Below are positions 44,236 through 56,326 of a DNA stretch of 64,000 nt, piece by piece. Below the pieces are notes generated by a model, which was not told the DNA's origin, did not search any database, and was given only the letters and a program-made list of their open reading frames with translations. The stretch comes from Varanus komodoensis (taxonomy: Eukaryota > Chordata > Lepidosauria > Squamata > Varanidae): NCBI RefSeq assembly GCF_004798865.1, contig NW_025335568.1, positions 26,423,748 to 26,487,747 of the forward strand, given 5' to 3'. The position numbers were made by a program, and so were the translations under genes. Within the stretch, counting starts at the first letter, position 1. Every line of letters begins with the position of its first letter.

Positions 44236-44734
44236 TCTAGCAGTGCAGCTTTCAGGCAGAAGAAGACTTCCCCTTTTCTGTGTTTATCTTACCTACAGCT
44301 CAGGGGATCCTGTTGAATGGAATGAGCTGGGCCAAGAAGGGTCACTGAGGATTAGGCTGAGACATTTCAGTGGAATCAGTGGAAGTCAGATCATGTTGGT
44401 GTAAGCAATGCAAGTCCAATATTTATCAATACACCATCCAGGGATGGTACAGGAAGAGTAGTGATCATTGAATGATTTGATACCAGAAAAGTAATAGTAT
44501 GTTTACAAACTGGATCTTGAAGAGTAATTTGAAGAAAGGTAACTAGAAGTGAGGAAGGGAAGTATGGAGGAAGTCTTCTGCTCAAGGTTGTTTTGTCTTA
44601 CCTAGGATTAGTTCATGCCTCTTGATAAACACTACCCGCCCCCCACCCAATACACACACACTTCCAAGCAGGGTTGGAAGCCCTATACAGTTACTGCATG
44701 GAGAACCATGAGTTAGGTTAAAAAAATATCCAGC

Positions 44735-44905
44735 CCCTTATTTATTTATTTATTTATTTATTTAAACCTTTTATATGGCCGTCCTTTATATAAATATCTC
44801 AGGATGGCTTATGCAATCCATTTCTAAGAAGCTGGATGGTACAGTCAACTCCTACATCACTTCCTCCATATTATGGGTCTATTTGGCCCATATGAACAGG
44901 ATTCT
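44735..44905 (-). mobile_element. LINE 3' tail (first of a stacked pair)
   Basis: A (TTTA)n tract at about 44738-44764 is followed by AACCTTTTATATGGCCGTCC and ATCTCAGGATGGCTTATGCA. This is the antisense of a 'GCC-TCCTGAGAT...GGCCATATAAAAG' LINE terminus. It is abutted by a second copy in the same orientation. Confidence 0.6.
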
Positions 44906-44914
44906 AAAAAAGAC

Positions 44915-44915
44915 C

Positions 44916-44946
<31 letters not shown>

Positions 44947-45300
44947 AACATCTGTATTTTGCCCAATTGTGCCACAGCACCTCTGGGCAGGTCACAATTA
45001 CAAGAAAAAAACACAGTAACACATTAAAAATAAAATAACAATAAAATACAAACAGAAATACAAAGCAAAGGTCTTATGGCATTAGTTATTAAAATATATT
45101 TTTAAGAAGGAAGGTGCCAGGCGAATCTCCTTGGGGAGGGTTTCAAATATGGGGAGCAGCTACAGAAAAGGCCCTCCCCCTAGCAGCCATCCCTCTCACT
45201 TCCCTAAAGGATGGCTCACACAGAAGGGGCCCCTGCATAGATCTCAAAGGCCGGGTAGGAACATAGAAAAGTTGAAAATGTCATCTGATCCCTCTTTGGT
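44915..45300 (-). mobile_element. L2-clade LINE, ORF2 C-terminus and 3' UTR
   Basis: The plus strand starts with (TTTA)n at about 44918-44945, then AAAACATCTGTATTTTGCCC and CACCTCTGGGCAGGTCACAA, a typical antisense terminus. The coding part includes AGGTGCCAGGCGAATCTCCT, then TTGGGGAGGGTTTCAAATAT and GCAGCTACAGAAAAGGCCC. Reversed, this reads as the 'GRAFSVAAP--WN-LP-EIR-AP' signature of L2 with a few stops. 5' truncated at about 45300. Confidence 0.76.
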
Positions 45301-47840
45301 CTAATAGCACATTTAAAAAATGAAGCACATTAGTTCTGTGCAATGGCTTAAAACCAGTTTGAATGTTAAACAGGAGGCATTGTAAGTCTTTCAAAGTAAA
45401 GCAAGAGGTACACCAAGCAGAGTCAGATCAAATATAAGAATAGAAGCAGTTGATAAAATGAAGTATTATTACCAAAGAAAGTTATGTTTGCAGTTTGGAA
45501 GGTAATTTTGCCTTACCTATCTTTAACCATTCCTAAGCTACACTGGAACATTTTCAGGAAGATGCTGGAATAGGGACAGAGCATGACTGAAAGCAAGTTG
45601 GGACTGTAGTGGACAAACTATGTGCCAATGGAATAATTGGCCATTAACGAGAACCCCAAATTGGGCTATAGGTTGCAGTGTATAAATTTAATGGATACAT
45701 AAAAAAATACATAATACCTGTCATTGCTGTTGGTTTGCAAATTTGCACTTCTAAAATCCCTTGAATGTACTCTATTTCTTACTTCCCTTCCATTGAAATG
45801 ATTTGGGAGGAACTCTAAGGATAGCATAGCTTCCAAGACTCCATGCATAGCACATAGCACATTGCATAGCAATGCAAAAATTGATCTGGATAAGTACAGG
45901 AGTCCAGAAGCTAAATTATGCACTCAAAGTCTCTGGCTCAAAGCAAACAAAAGCCCATCCAAACAAACAAACAGGTCTCAGGGCATTATAAACATATTTG
46001 AATGCTCCAACTTGAAAGGTGCTGTTTACAAAACATCCAAATCTTTTTGTCTGAATCTCACAAAGTTCTGTCATTACTCCAAATGTCATCCTGTTCTGTT
46101 TAAAAAGAGTTTTAAAAACTTGTAGGTAGAAAGCAATGAGAAAAACAAAAAACATTTTTTAATGAAACTAGTCTAAGATGGATTGACATGAAGTAATCAA
46201 ATAGAGCATACGAAGCAAATTCAAATACTAATTTACTACCACTACTGCTACTTGATAGTGTGTCAAGAAAGCTGTGGACTCACTTTGTACACTCTGCAGC
46301 AGAAATTCACATTCCACCGATACCTGAATCCACTGCTAACAGCTTCTGCAAGAAAATTGCACACCAATCATTTTCTTCTGGACTACTTTAGTATCTTCAA
46401 GCAAATATCAGTAGCGTAGGAAAAAGAGGAAACTTTACTGAGTGCTGTTGACCTTCATGTATCAAGGGAATTTGTGCCACTGACTAGAACATGGAAGAGC
46501 AATTTGTCAGAAATGCATCTCTGAAAAGTAAGTTCAAAGAAATCCAGCTGATTGGCAATATAACTTCTATCATTTTTGTTTCTGTTTTATCCACCGAGGC
46601 ACTTTTTTTCTCCCATTTTTAGTCTGATGGTATCCACTCTTGCCTTAAGAGATTTTGTATTTTGGGCTATCGCTTTCTTAAGGGTAAACATGGAAGAGAA
46701 GCCATCTCTTCATTCAATTTTCCAGCAATTGCTGTGGAGTGCTGTCTGTCAAGAGCTTTCACTTCCTGCCCCATTTAGCAGGTAATTTTGCCCCCCAGCT
46801 GGCTTCAGAGGTCTTGTCTGTCAGGGGTAGGAAAGAAAGATTGCCTCTATCTTCCACCTCTACATGCTTTAAATCATAAGTACAGTCTATTTATTGGGGA
46901 GAAGTAGCCACATGTTTTGTATCTCTATACCCCACCACTTTTATTTTGAGCTTGGTGCGTCCCTTTTGTCCAGCTACTGGGATCGATAAGAAAATGTTCT
47001 CTGTTTTCTGTCTTATATTGCTGGACTAATACTGAATTGCTTTTGACAGAGCAGGCCCTGAGCAACTGGGCAACTAGGCATAAAGCTTTCTTTTTCCCTT
47101 CAAAAGGTTTTGCTGTCCAAGGAGAGATATCTGAGAACTAAACTGTGTATACAAGAGTGCTTGTGCATATATGTATACATAGGGAACGGAGGGTGACTAC
47201 CTCAAAAATTTACTTTTTACATAGACCAAAAATGCCTGATCTGGGCCCGAAGGGAGGAATTTGGTGATTATGAGATTGCATAGCACTTTAAAATAAGGAG
47301 AAACTAAATTAAGATCCACCAATGGACAATAACAGGGCAATTTCAGGTAGTGGTTGCTGGTAATAGGATGCTTGCAAAGCAAGGAATAGACAGTTCATTT
47401 TTTTCTCCCTAGAAGCTGTTATATTACTTTTACTGACAATGACAATTTGACTGTGAACCACTTTGCTTTCCTTCCGCTAGTTGACAGCTGTTTGGCTGGC
47501 TGGACCGAGCCAGAGACTTCTTCTTCCACTCCCATTGGTCTGATGTATGTAATAGAAAATGCATTTAGAATTTCTGTGTGTGTGATCTAATGACCCTGAC
47601 CTCTTTCTCTGAAAAAATGTAAGTCCAAAAGCTGCAGGATTTGGGGTTGGGCACCTAACTGAAGGATAGCAGTGTGTTGCTGCTGCTTCTCAGTGCACAG
47701 CATTGCATGAATGGCATGCAGAACTGATGATGCTGATAGAAGCTAAGCACCAGTAGGAATTGACCGGAATTGCCAAATATTTCACTGCTCATCTCCAAGT
47801 TGCCCAGCTGTTCCTGCTAAACCGGAATGTGTTCCGTTAT
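45301..47840. other. Long unique region, no gene seen
   Basis: AT-rich unique DNA. The short antisense frames at 45666-45923 and 45916-46155 lack motifs. 46560-46800 is T-rich then mixed, with no element recognised. Confidence 0.4.
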
Positions 47841-47965
47841 AGTCAATGTTACTGCTACGTAGACTAGACCCACTGGAATGAATATAATTTATATTAGTTG
47901 GGACTACTTCAACCCCATTTGTTTTCATAGGTATACTCTATGTAAGATAACCATTGCATGAAACC
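47841..47965. repeat. Dispersed hairpin repeat, long variant
   Basis: AGTCAATGTTACTGCTACGT, then AGACTAGACCCACTGGAATG, GGGACTACTTCAACCCCATT, GGTATACTCTATGTAAGATA and ACCATTGCATGAAACCCC. It matches the 'CAATGGGTCTACTCTAAGTAGGACTAACATTGGATACAACCC' form seen at 33245. Another unit follows within 100 bp. Confidence 0.55.
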
Positions 47966-48047
47966 CCACATGTTGGTTCATCCAGCATTCTTTATCCTGC
48001 ATGTTCTCCTTGCAACTTCTGGGTAAACTGTAAGGCTATGTGTCAGC

Positions 48048-48108
48048 CCCATTGAACTTAATGGCTCTTACATTTCATTAGGCATGTATACGATTGTGTT
48101 GTAAATCT
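48048..48108. repeat. Dispersed hairpin repeat
   Basis: GCCCCATTGAACTTAATGGC, then TCTTACATTTCATTAGGCAT and GTATACGATTGTGTTGTAA. The inner arms CCATTGAA/TTAATGG pair, and the outer 'GCATG-ATA-GATTGTG' arm is intact. Confidence 0.58.
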
Positions 48109-48753
48109 TACTATCAGTTCTCCATCTCAGATAGAGACTTATTCCCTATATTAGACAGAATTAGTGTCAATCACCCCCATACATACATACTTTGCTATAT
48201 GTATGCACGTATACTTATGCCACATCAAGCAGGATGGCACCACACAGGGAGGGTGAGTGGGGAAAGAATCATTGAGATGGCTCAAGCAAGTAAGCTAAGC
48301 AACATGTGCAGCAGAAGTGGTAATTTAAAAAAGACTGAATTGTCAAGAAAACAATCATTAGTGTATGCTACAGAATGAAGAAAAAATGATTAGAAAGCAA
48401 GTTCATTTCTTTTTAGGTCTTTCAAAAGACCTCTGGAACAAAAAACTTCTAGGGTTATAGTCAGATTGTATATTGAATGTGGCAGCTGGAAGTTCAGTCA
48501 TCCATAATCCAAGCAGAGAATTCATAAAAATAATTGCAGAGAGTCATTGTAGAAAAGTCAGTCATTTTCATTGACTGAAAAAGAAATCTCTGATAACTAT
48601 GTATCTCTTAAGCAATTGGTATTCCTTGTAAGCGATTTTTTTGTTGCTATTTCACATGTGGCACTTAAAGTCTTCAATTCACTCTTCCACATTAATTATT
48701 TATTTCACTATAACACTGTGTGACTTGATAGCTGAAATATTTTAAAAATATTC
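48109..48753. other. Unique sequence, no gene seen
   Basis: No element recognised. The 94-codon frame at 48094-48378 starts within the hairpin repeat and has no motif. Confidence 0.4.
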
Positions 48754-48776
48754 TGTGTGTGTGTGTGTGTGTGTGT
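48754..48776. repeat. (TG)11 microsatellite
   Basis: An uninterrupted TG run, longer than expected by chance. Confidence 0.93.
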
Positions 48777-49229
48777 ATGGGAGCCTCTATCTAGAGATAA
48801 TTTGGCTCACTATGGAACTTAATGATGTTTTGCGTGAATACCTGAGTGTCAATTAGCTTGTTTACCTCAATTTGCAGCTTGCCCTATTTTTGAAAGGTCA
48901 GAATGGATATCAATAGGTTATGAAAGCACAACTTACAGTCTAAAATACAAAATACTAAGGAAGTTATTTACATTAAATTGGATTTTATTTGGTTCTTTTC
49001 TAAATCAAGCCTTTAGGGAAGGTGGGAATGAATGAGAAATTCCATGAAATTTCACATTACCTGATATTCTTCCATAGAAGCATCTATATCTCTGGCAAAA
49101 TACACTCATTTTTGGAATTTAAACTTAGATTGGAAAATAATCTCTTCAGCTTTGATGTGTGAACCTCGGTTGCTTTCCTTTTCCTCATCTTCCAAGGTTT
49201 ATACTGGTTGGAGGCACAGTTCGGATGGG
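48777..49229. other. Unique sequence, no gene seen
   Basis: AT-rich; nothing recognised before the L2 below. Confidence 0.45.
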
Positions 49230-49812
49230 AGGACACAGAGGTGCGAAATGATTCACACCATTAGGAGAAGCGACCAGAAGGGCTTCACACCATTCACTGG
49301 TGGACTTATTTCCTTTTTCAGCAGCTTCACTGGCTACAGGTCTGTTTCCAAGCATAATTCATGACTTATATTTATGACCTATACAGCCCTATACAGCTTG
49401 GAGCCACATTTCTTGAAAGACTTTCTTTGTCCATATAAACTCCCCTGGTTCTTAACATCTCTGATAGGGGTCATTCTTTTGAGAGGACTATTTCCAGAAG
49501 TGCATTTGGTGACAACGCACAAAAAATACCTTCTTGACGGCCACTTCATGTCTGTGGAACTCCTTGCCAAAGGAAGTTAGAATTGGTCCCTCTCAGCTGC
49601 CCTTCTGCAGGCAGGCAATGATCATTTTGTTCAAACAGGCCTTCAGTTATAAGTTGGTATGTTGAGCTGGATGCTATTATTATACTGCTATTGTTCCATT
49701 TTAATTGTGCTTTCATCTCTTTTGTTATTCTTGTTCTTACCACGTCATTAGCAATTATTAGCCATCTTACATGCCAATTGTAGGGGGGAAAGGTGGGGCA
49801 TAAATACATGAA
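49230..49812 (+). mobile_element. L2-clade LINE, RT C-terminus and 3' UTR
   Basis: The longest coding remnant of L2 here. GCAGCTTCACTGGCTACAGG matches the 'LHWLPV' region. A frame with YSLEPHFLKDFLCPY resembles the 'L-GLGP-YL-DLL-PY' segment, and ATGTCTGTGGAACTCCTTGC the 'LWNSLP' segment. TTGTTCAAACAGGCCTTCAG then leads into the UTR. The terminus is ATTGTAGGGGGGAAAGG, then TGGGGCATAAATACATG. It is interrupted by stops and frame changes and is 5' truncated. Confidence 0.8.
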
Positions 49813-51607
49813 TCACATGCCTCTAACTCTACCATTGGCTTAGCAGCATCACCAAGGCTGTCCCTTTGGCAAGCCATGCTAAGCCCCATGACTCAGACTG
49901 TGGGGAGATGTGGCAGACTGTGCCACATCGCTGCCACTCATGTCTGCCCACTTCCTTGCCAACAAACCGGCAGTGACCATCACCCATCAACCTTCCATAA
50001 AGCAGGAAAGAGGAAATCCTCATGAGAGAGATCTGGAATTCATTGAGATAACCTGTCACTTACTGTGGAGGTAAGTAGTATCCTTCAATTGATACGGCAG
50101 CAAGTCTGTTTCTTTAAAAAAGGAGATATGAATTAGGGAGAAATGCTGACAATCATGTTCTCGTTCCTCTCCCACATTTTAACATATTTTTGCACCTGAT
50201 AACAACCTTCAGATATTGAAAAGTATGCATATTTCATTTTTGCATGCGGAGATCTTTTCCTGCTTTCTTGTAAGACAGCTTTTTATTGATCTTTCAGCTT
50301 GTGTAGGTTTCAGCAGAAAGACAAATGCATGCAGGAGGCAACTTGGCTATTATAAGATTTGGCTGATACAGAGTTGTGATTATAGGGCTTTGATATGTAG
50401 TTATTTGCCCCAGGTCTTGCCAGCAGGGAAAACTACTGAATGAACTTCCTTCCCACTGTTCTGTTTCCCATCTTTGTTGGCTCCCACTTGAGAACACGGT
50501 CTGAAATGTAAATAAGTGATGACATGTGAGAGGACTCTCAGCATTTCTGCTACAGGTCAAAGACAAGGTGCAACTGTTTTTAGACTATGCTCAGTACAGG
50601 CTTTTTTTCCCTCTATGCTTTCACTTTGCCCTTTTCTGATAATACTTTTTTTCTCATCTCTGACACCAGACTAAGAAGGCTGTAAGTGAAATCTCACTGC
50701 TTATCACACAGAAGGAATAATTGGCTCATATGACCCATTGTAAGAAGAAATGCACAACCACAAGGAAAACATTAAAGGAAATCCAGTCTTCTAAATCTGT
50801 TTCCAACAGTACAGTAACAGCATATTTTATCCAGTACTGAAAGAAACAATATTTTCAAGGCATCACCTTCTTCTTGCTTTTTTCCCCCTTGCTGAGTTCT
50901 GATTTTTTTTTCCTGAGCAGTGTATGCTCAGTAATGTACAGCTCCAATCTACTGTCTGTTTAGTGATGCAAAACCTAAAAGTTCATTAACCTTCACTAAA
51001 AATACCAAAATATAAAGTTATTTTGACGAAGATAAGCCATCAAGGCCAGGCTAATGGCTTGGAAGAATGACATACAGAGTCGCTGATATTACTTCAAGCA
51101 AAATGAGCTATTGGCACTCACCCTGTGCTAGCAGCAAAAGAAAGCTTCGTTTGTCACACCATTTATCAACAGAGGAGAAAAAAACACACTATAGTGCAAT
51201 TTGGCCTGAGTTGATACACCCATAATTTCCAAACAAAGAAGAATAAAGGTTAAAATGTACAAGTAGTAAAATATATTAAGGTTACCAGGACATAAACAGG
51301 CTTAACTCTGCACTGTGTATCTCAGTTGTCTACACATCTCATTTTTAGGGGTGCATCTAGAGAGTACAAACATAAATCTAATGTGTGAATGCACAAAAAA
51401 TGTATTTGGAAACATATGTATCACACAGGTGTGTTCACAGAGTTAGGATTAACTACAGTACTCTGATGAGTCACCAAAATGCATATATATGTACATATTT
51501 GCTGCTCTCCAGTGTGTGGAGGTGACTTTGATTATCCATATCCCATTCTTAATCAGCAATATTAAATAGCAAGAATGCAATTCAGAAAGGTAGCTTATAA
51601 GTGCTTA
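49813..51607. other. Unique sequence; possible conserved block
   Basis: 50950-51200 has steady composition, retained CpGs (TTTTGACGAAG, AGAGTCGCTGAT, AAGCTTCGTTTG) and no repeat match, so it is a candidate conserved non-coding element. 49830-50010 is a moderately G+C-rich block that I cannot identify. Confidence 0.35.
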
Positions 51608-51672
51608 AATAAATAAGACTATTGATTTCAGTGGGTTTAAGGACCTTTAATGCTATGCTAGATTGCAGCTCT
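51608..51672. repeat. Dispersed hairpin repeat, degraded
   Basis: AAATAAGACTATTGATTTCA, then GTGGGTTTAAGGACCTTTAA and TGCTATGCTAGATTGCAGC, follows the family order (TAAG-C-ATTGA-TTCA-TGGG ... GCATA-GATTGCAGC). Confidence 0.5.
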
Positions 51673-52539
51673 TAGTTATAACAGGCAAATACATCTGTGT
51701 CTTACATTCTATTTTGCTTTCAGGAATTAAAGTATGTTTGGTTCCTTTTATCTTCAAATACAGGCAATACTAATAAGTATCTGAACAAAAGCTGTAACCA
51801 TGTTTGTAGGACCTCAAGAAGCAGGACGGGCCCAAATCATTTGGTACCTAAAGCCAAGCACAAGATGGTGCCTCCCCAAATGCTATATAAAATGTTGACT
51901 GGACTAGCAGATTTCAGTGCTGGCAACAGTACAGAGCCTTCTGCTGCCCCTGAGAAATAGAATAGGGGCACACAGCGGAAGAAATGAAAATATTCATTTT
52001 CTGTCCACTCCTCACTGTCTGCTTCCAGAGGCAGCCAGCTCATTCTAAATAACTCTTAAATTGCATAACAGAGGTTTGGTAAATTGATACAGTCTTGGGA
52101 AATACAATAAGAAAATTGAATATATGCCCATTATCTCCAATGATATACAAGATCTACCCTTAGCCAAAGCAACAGAACTTCTTTCAACCCTAGGGCCAAA
52201 TTCACTTTTGGAGAAGCTCTTATATTTTTGTTGGTTGTAAGGCAGAGAGCACAGGTCTAAAATACCAGTATATTTTACTGTATAGCTTGTATAGCCATTA
52301 AGTAAGGGTTAGGAGAGGTTTTCAAACCTTTAGTATGGGCAAACAGCTGCACAAAAGCTGGGAAAAAGCCAATCAGTGGTTAGAAGAAAAATGGTGGGAC
52401 CAAGGAAAGTTGTACAACCTTTTACACAACTCCAGAGAACTGGGAACATGGAACGCCTAGAAAACTAGATTTTGCTCCTTGGCCTGAGCTTCTGCATCAT
52501 TGCTCAAAATCACGCTTTTAAGATATTGCTAATATTCAT
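51673..52539. other. Unique sequence, no gene seen
   Basis: No recognised element. The 87-codon frame at 51697-51960 has no motif. Confidence 0.4.
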
Positions 52540-52620
52540 TAAACAAATAAATTCTGTAATGGACATTGCTGTGCACTGGCCAAGGAGCTTGGTTATGGGG
52601 CAGTACAGAAATGAAATAAT
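52540..52620 (+). mobile_element. LINE/SINE 3' terminus
   Basis: TTGCTGTGCACTGGCCAAGG, then AGCTTGGTTATGGGGCAGTA and CAGAAATGAAATAATGAG, resembles the GGGCGGTATAGAAATGAAATAA-type terminus used by squamate L2-type LINEs. Very short. Confidence 0.4.
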
Positions 52621-52869
52621 GAGACCAACTTTCAAAACCTAAGACAGTCATTGATGAGAAGTCCTGGTTGTTTTCCTGTAAGGATCAGTTTAGGAATTTT
52701 TCCCACATTCAAATGGTTCTAAGCGCAAGTTCTTCATAGAGAAATTGGTAAGTCCTTACAAAATAAAAGAGTAACTATACAATATTCTCACTTGACCCTA
52801 CAAGCGCACTCCTAAGTTTACATGGCAGGAACTTGTCAATTAGTTGTGCAAACGTGCATAGAATAGCTT

Positions 52870-53090
52870 TATTTTTTAATTTATTATACTCTGCATGGAA
52901 CCCAAGATAGCTTACATAATCTTCCTACTCCTTTCCATTTGATCTTCACAAAGATCTTGTCAAGAGGGTTCGGCTCAGAGTCTGTGACTGGTTGAAAGAC
53001 ATCCAGTGAACTTCATGGTCAAGAATGAACTTGAGCCTAGGTATCACCAGTCAATATTCTAATCTTTATGTCATCCTGCCTTTTTCAGGC
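52870..53090 (-). mobile_element. MIR-type (CORE) SINE, near full length
   Basis: On the minus strand the head GATTAGAATATTGACTGGTG is followed by ACCTAGGCTCAAGTTCATTC (box B, altered). The CORE block is CCATGAAGTTCACTGGATGT, then CAACCAGTCACAGACTCTGA and GACAAGATCTTTGTGAAGAT. The tail is AAGATTATGTAAGCTATCTT and ends in an A/T-rich tract (52870-52890). A degraded hairpin-like phrase sits beside it at 52797-52868. Confidence 0.8.
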
Positions 53091-53239
53091 ATTCACCATC
53101 TAAATTCAGATACCAGCCGATATCACCAAAGTATACCACAATTGGCTCTGTATATTATAACACTAGGGCAGAAATTAATTTCTGGAATGTATTACTGTCA
53201 TCTTGAAAAGCTATCTAATGTAATTGCATATATTAACAA

Positions 53240-53318
53240 TGTGATCCTATGCATGCCTACTCAACAACAAGCCTCTTTGTATTCATTCACTCTCAGGAAA
53301 GTGTTCATAGGATTGGAG
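53240..53318. repeat. Dispersed hairpin repeat
   Basis: GTGATCCTATGCATGCCTAC, then TCAACAACAAGCCTCTTTGT, CATTCACTCTCAGGAAAGTG and TTCATAGGATTGGAGCTG. The outer arms ATCCTATG/CATAGGAT are a perfect inverted pair about 60 bp apart, the clearest hairpin geometry among the copies. Confidence 0.65.
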
Positions 53319-54817
53319 CTGTGTTTGTGTGTGTGTATTCTTTACAATCTTGTGCTAGCTTGTTAAAAAAGCAAGAATTCTGATGGAAATAATGAGCAAG
53401 CTATGGGGGGATCTTGTTTACAATTTTAACCCCTTATATTTTTATTAGCAACCTTGCTATGTGCAATTTAGATGAAGAAAATCTGCTAATATGGAAAATG
53501 CTTTAACAACTCTAGCATGTGCAAATAATCATCCAGCAATTTAACAACCTGCTCCCCTATGAATAGGTGTAAATGAGTGAGATGTTTTTTTCAGATGTTT
53601 GGCAGTCATTTTAGGCAGAATGAACTGTGAGACATGAGAATAAATGACTTCATTTTTGAAGTTATACTGGCTAATTAGAACATATTGTGGCTCAGAAGTA
53701 GATTTAATCACTGAAGCAAAGAATACCAAACCATTCATGCAATGTAACTTTATGGAAGTATGCTCTGCAGTTTAACTTTAGAGAAAAATTTGCCTCATCT
53801 TTTTCATATTTAGTTAAGGGCTTCTCATTGGTGATTTGCTTCCCTTTTTCTTGTCATCCTTCTTTTTGAGGGGAAGGATACACATTCCAGTTTGTGGGAA
53901 CCAGAAGAGAAAGAATTAATAATCTTTACTTAACTCTGACATAGTTCTGAGAGTGGAGATATTTGCTATTTCTGACTCTGACTGTCCTGAGTTTAACTTA
54001 AAACCAGAGGATTCTAGTTTTGCTTCTCAGAATGCTTATAGGATGCTGGAAGCTGGACTTATTTTGGTGCACCTATGCCCCTTTGTCTATTCAATAAAAT
54101 GTTGCTCTAATTTGGAAAGTGATAGGGCTAGTCCTACCATTAGAAAAAATGAGGCAGTTGCTCTCATAAGTATGGCATTTCCCATCCTCTTCCAAGCAGA
54201 TCCAACAGAGGTCTTCTGACTAAATCTGTATTATCTTGAGACTGGCTGTGTAGGCCAGCTTTTGAGACAAAAGACAAAGACACCAATGAAGCTAGAATGC
54301 TAAGGGTTGATTCCAAATGAAGTTCCAAATAAGTTGATTCCATACTGAAATCCTCTTCTTTTTCCCAATCAAAAAAGAGCTGACTCTGCCTTCAGGATGT
54401 CTCATGCTGCTTGTGCACTGATCAGCAGAAAATGTCTGTTGCTATTCAACTGGTCCACTCTTTTGAGTATACTCAGACTCAGAGCATTAAAGTCCAGCCC
54501 ATCCAATCCATCTGTTCACAAATTCACATGGTCTGGTTCTTACTGACCTTTCTCTGGGTCTGTTAGGTTTGGTATTTTAGCTGAGAACTCCAATCCTACC
54601 TCTTCTTCCAGTTCTGATTCAGATCCTAAGAAATAAAGCTAGGGAGGTTGTATTTTAAGAGAAATGGACCTACTCATAGTCCCTATAGCTGTTTCATATT
54701 GCAGATGTTGGCCAAGTGGGTGGTATGGGGCAGGGCGAGGGGCAGAGAAGCAGCAGACCCCTCGCCCATACTTCCTGGCCTGTGCATTCAAGAATAGATA
54801 GAATCAATTGGCAGAAG
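53319..54817. other. Unique sequence, no gene seen
   Basis: No recognised element. The frame at 53953-54219 (88 codons) has no motif. 54715-54780 is a G/C-rich block. Confidence 0.4.
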
Positions 54818-54895
54818 TAATTTATTATTTATTTGTTTGTTTAGAGCTTTCCTATCCTGCCGTATTACAGAAAGTCTCGGGATGGCCCTACAGTA
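54818..54895 (-). mobile_element. LINE/MIR 3' tail, short fragment
   Basis: TTATTATTTATTTGTTTGTT, then TAGAGCTTTCCTATCCTGCC and GTCTCGGGATGGCCCTACAG, matches the antisense of a '...GGCCATCCCGAG...GGCAGGATAG' terminus shared by L2 LINEs and MIRs. Confidence 0.5.
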
Positions 54896-56300
54896 GTAAG
54901 CAAAGTATCACGTCCTTGTGGATTATTCCTTGTGGATAAATGGGGATGGAGTAAAATGTGCATAAGGCCATAGGCTATACTGCACATTACAGCAGAAGTT
55001 TTTCTTCTCCTCTCCTCAATTGTTTGGCTATGGAAGGCCCATATCTTCAGCTCTCTGAGAATAGCAGGCAGGCAACATAGTAGGATGGATTATGGTTGAG
55101 CTATCAATTGGCCTAACATGAATTATTTCTCTAATGCCAGTTCTGGGCTTGTTTAGGGGCACGATGTACCATGACTAAGGAGACAGGCACCATCTGCTAT
55201 TCAGCCTCATCCAGGAAATAACTTCGTTGGAAGAACTCAGCCTCTTCTGTCCAAGAACACTGTTTGCTTTGTGGCCACAGCATTGGCCAGTGAGGTTTCT
55301 TGCTAGCTAAAATTACTGGCACCACTGTAGGGTGAAGGATGGTAGATGGAAATCCTACCTTACCTTTAACCTATGAAAAACAGCAATGATAACAAAGGAT
55401 CCGTTAGTCAGTAAAGGGCAATTAAATATGCTTCTCGCTTTCTCAACTTTCCTTTCATTTAAAGATGTTTGGGTCAACACAAACACATATTTCTTGCCCA
55501 CCAAATGCTAATTGATCAAAAGCACTATTTGAGTGGATGAAAGTTTGTTAAAAGCAACATTTATAGATTAAAAATAACATGAAAGCTGGCACTTGTTTTC
55601 CAAACCAGGGAATCAACGGATGTGTTAACGTTCTTCTCTATGCCATGCTATGCCAAGACAATCAGGCATAATTCAAAAGAGCAAGAGTGCACATCCTTGG
55701 CAACTGGAGCTATAAATCTGGATGTCTAGAAGATCACACATCTCTTCTGATGCCTTGAAGTGCTTCTGCTGCCTAATGGCACCCTTTCCCTTACAGCACT
55801 GGAATGTTTTAGGGCAGCTGGTCTGTCTTGGAAAAGAAGAGGTAACATCACATAGTAAAGATCCCAAAAATTGAAAGGCAATCTATGGAAAGAATGTGAT
55901 GACCATAAGTGATATAACAGGTATTTTAAATTAAATAAAAACAGTGATGAGCAAGACAATGAGAGTATTTTGATATTTTGTTAAGTACAGTTCTAAATAA
56001 CTATATGCTTGTTATTACAAGTAAATAATGGCAATTCAGGAAGAATTAAAGGTATACTACTTGTAATGATTTATCAGAATAGCAGCAGAAGACTTCAATA
56101 ATTCAATAACAATAGAGAAAACAAAACAGGATTCTTTTCTATATAAACAAGAGGTGTTGGTTCAGGACAATGTATCAGCGTGATACCTTAGAGACGATAT
56201 TCATCAGGTGTCTTTAGCAAAAAAACTGATTTTTTGGTGTTTTCATCCCCACTGAAAAGGACCAGAATATCTTCAGTTATTGTCAACTATTATTTTATGA
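54896..56300. other. Unique sequence, no gene seen
   Basis: No recognised element in this stretch. Confidence 0.45.
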
Positions 56301-56326
56301 TGTTGTGTTGTGTTGTGTTGTGTTGT
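56301..56326. repeat. (TGTTG)5 tract
   Basis: Five TGTTG pentamers. They generate the Cys/Val-rich and Asn/Thr-rich frames here on the two strands. Confidence 0.9.
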
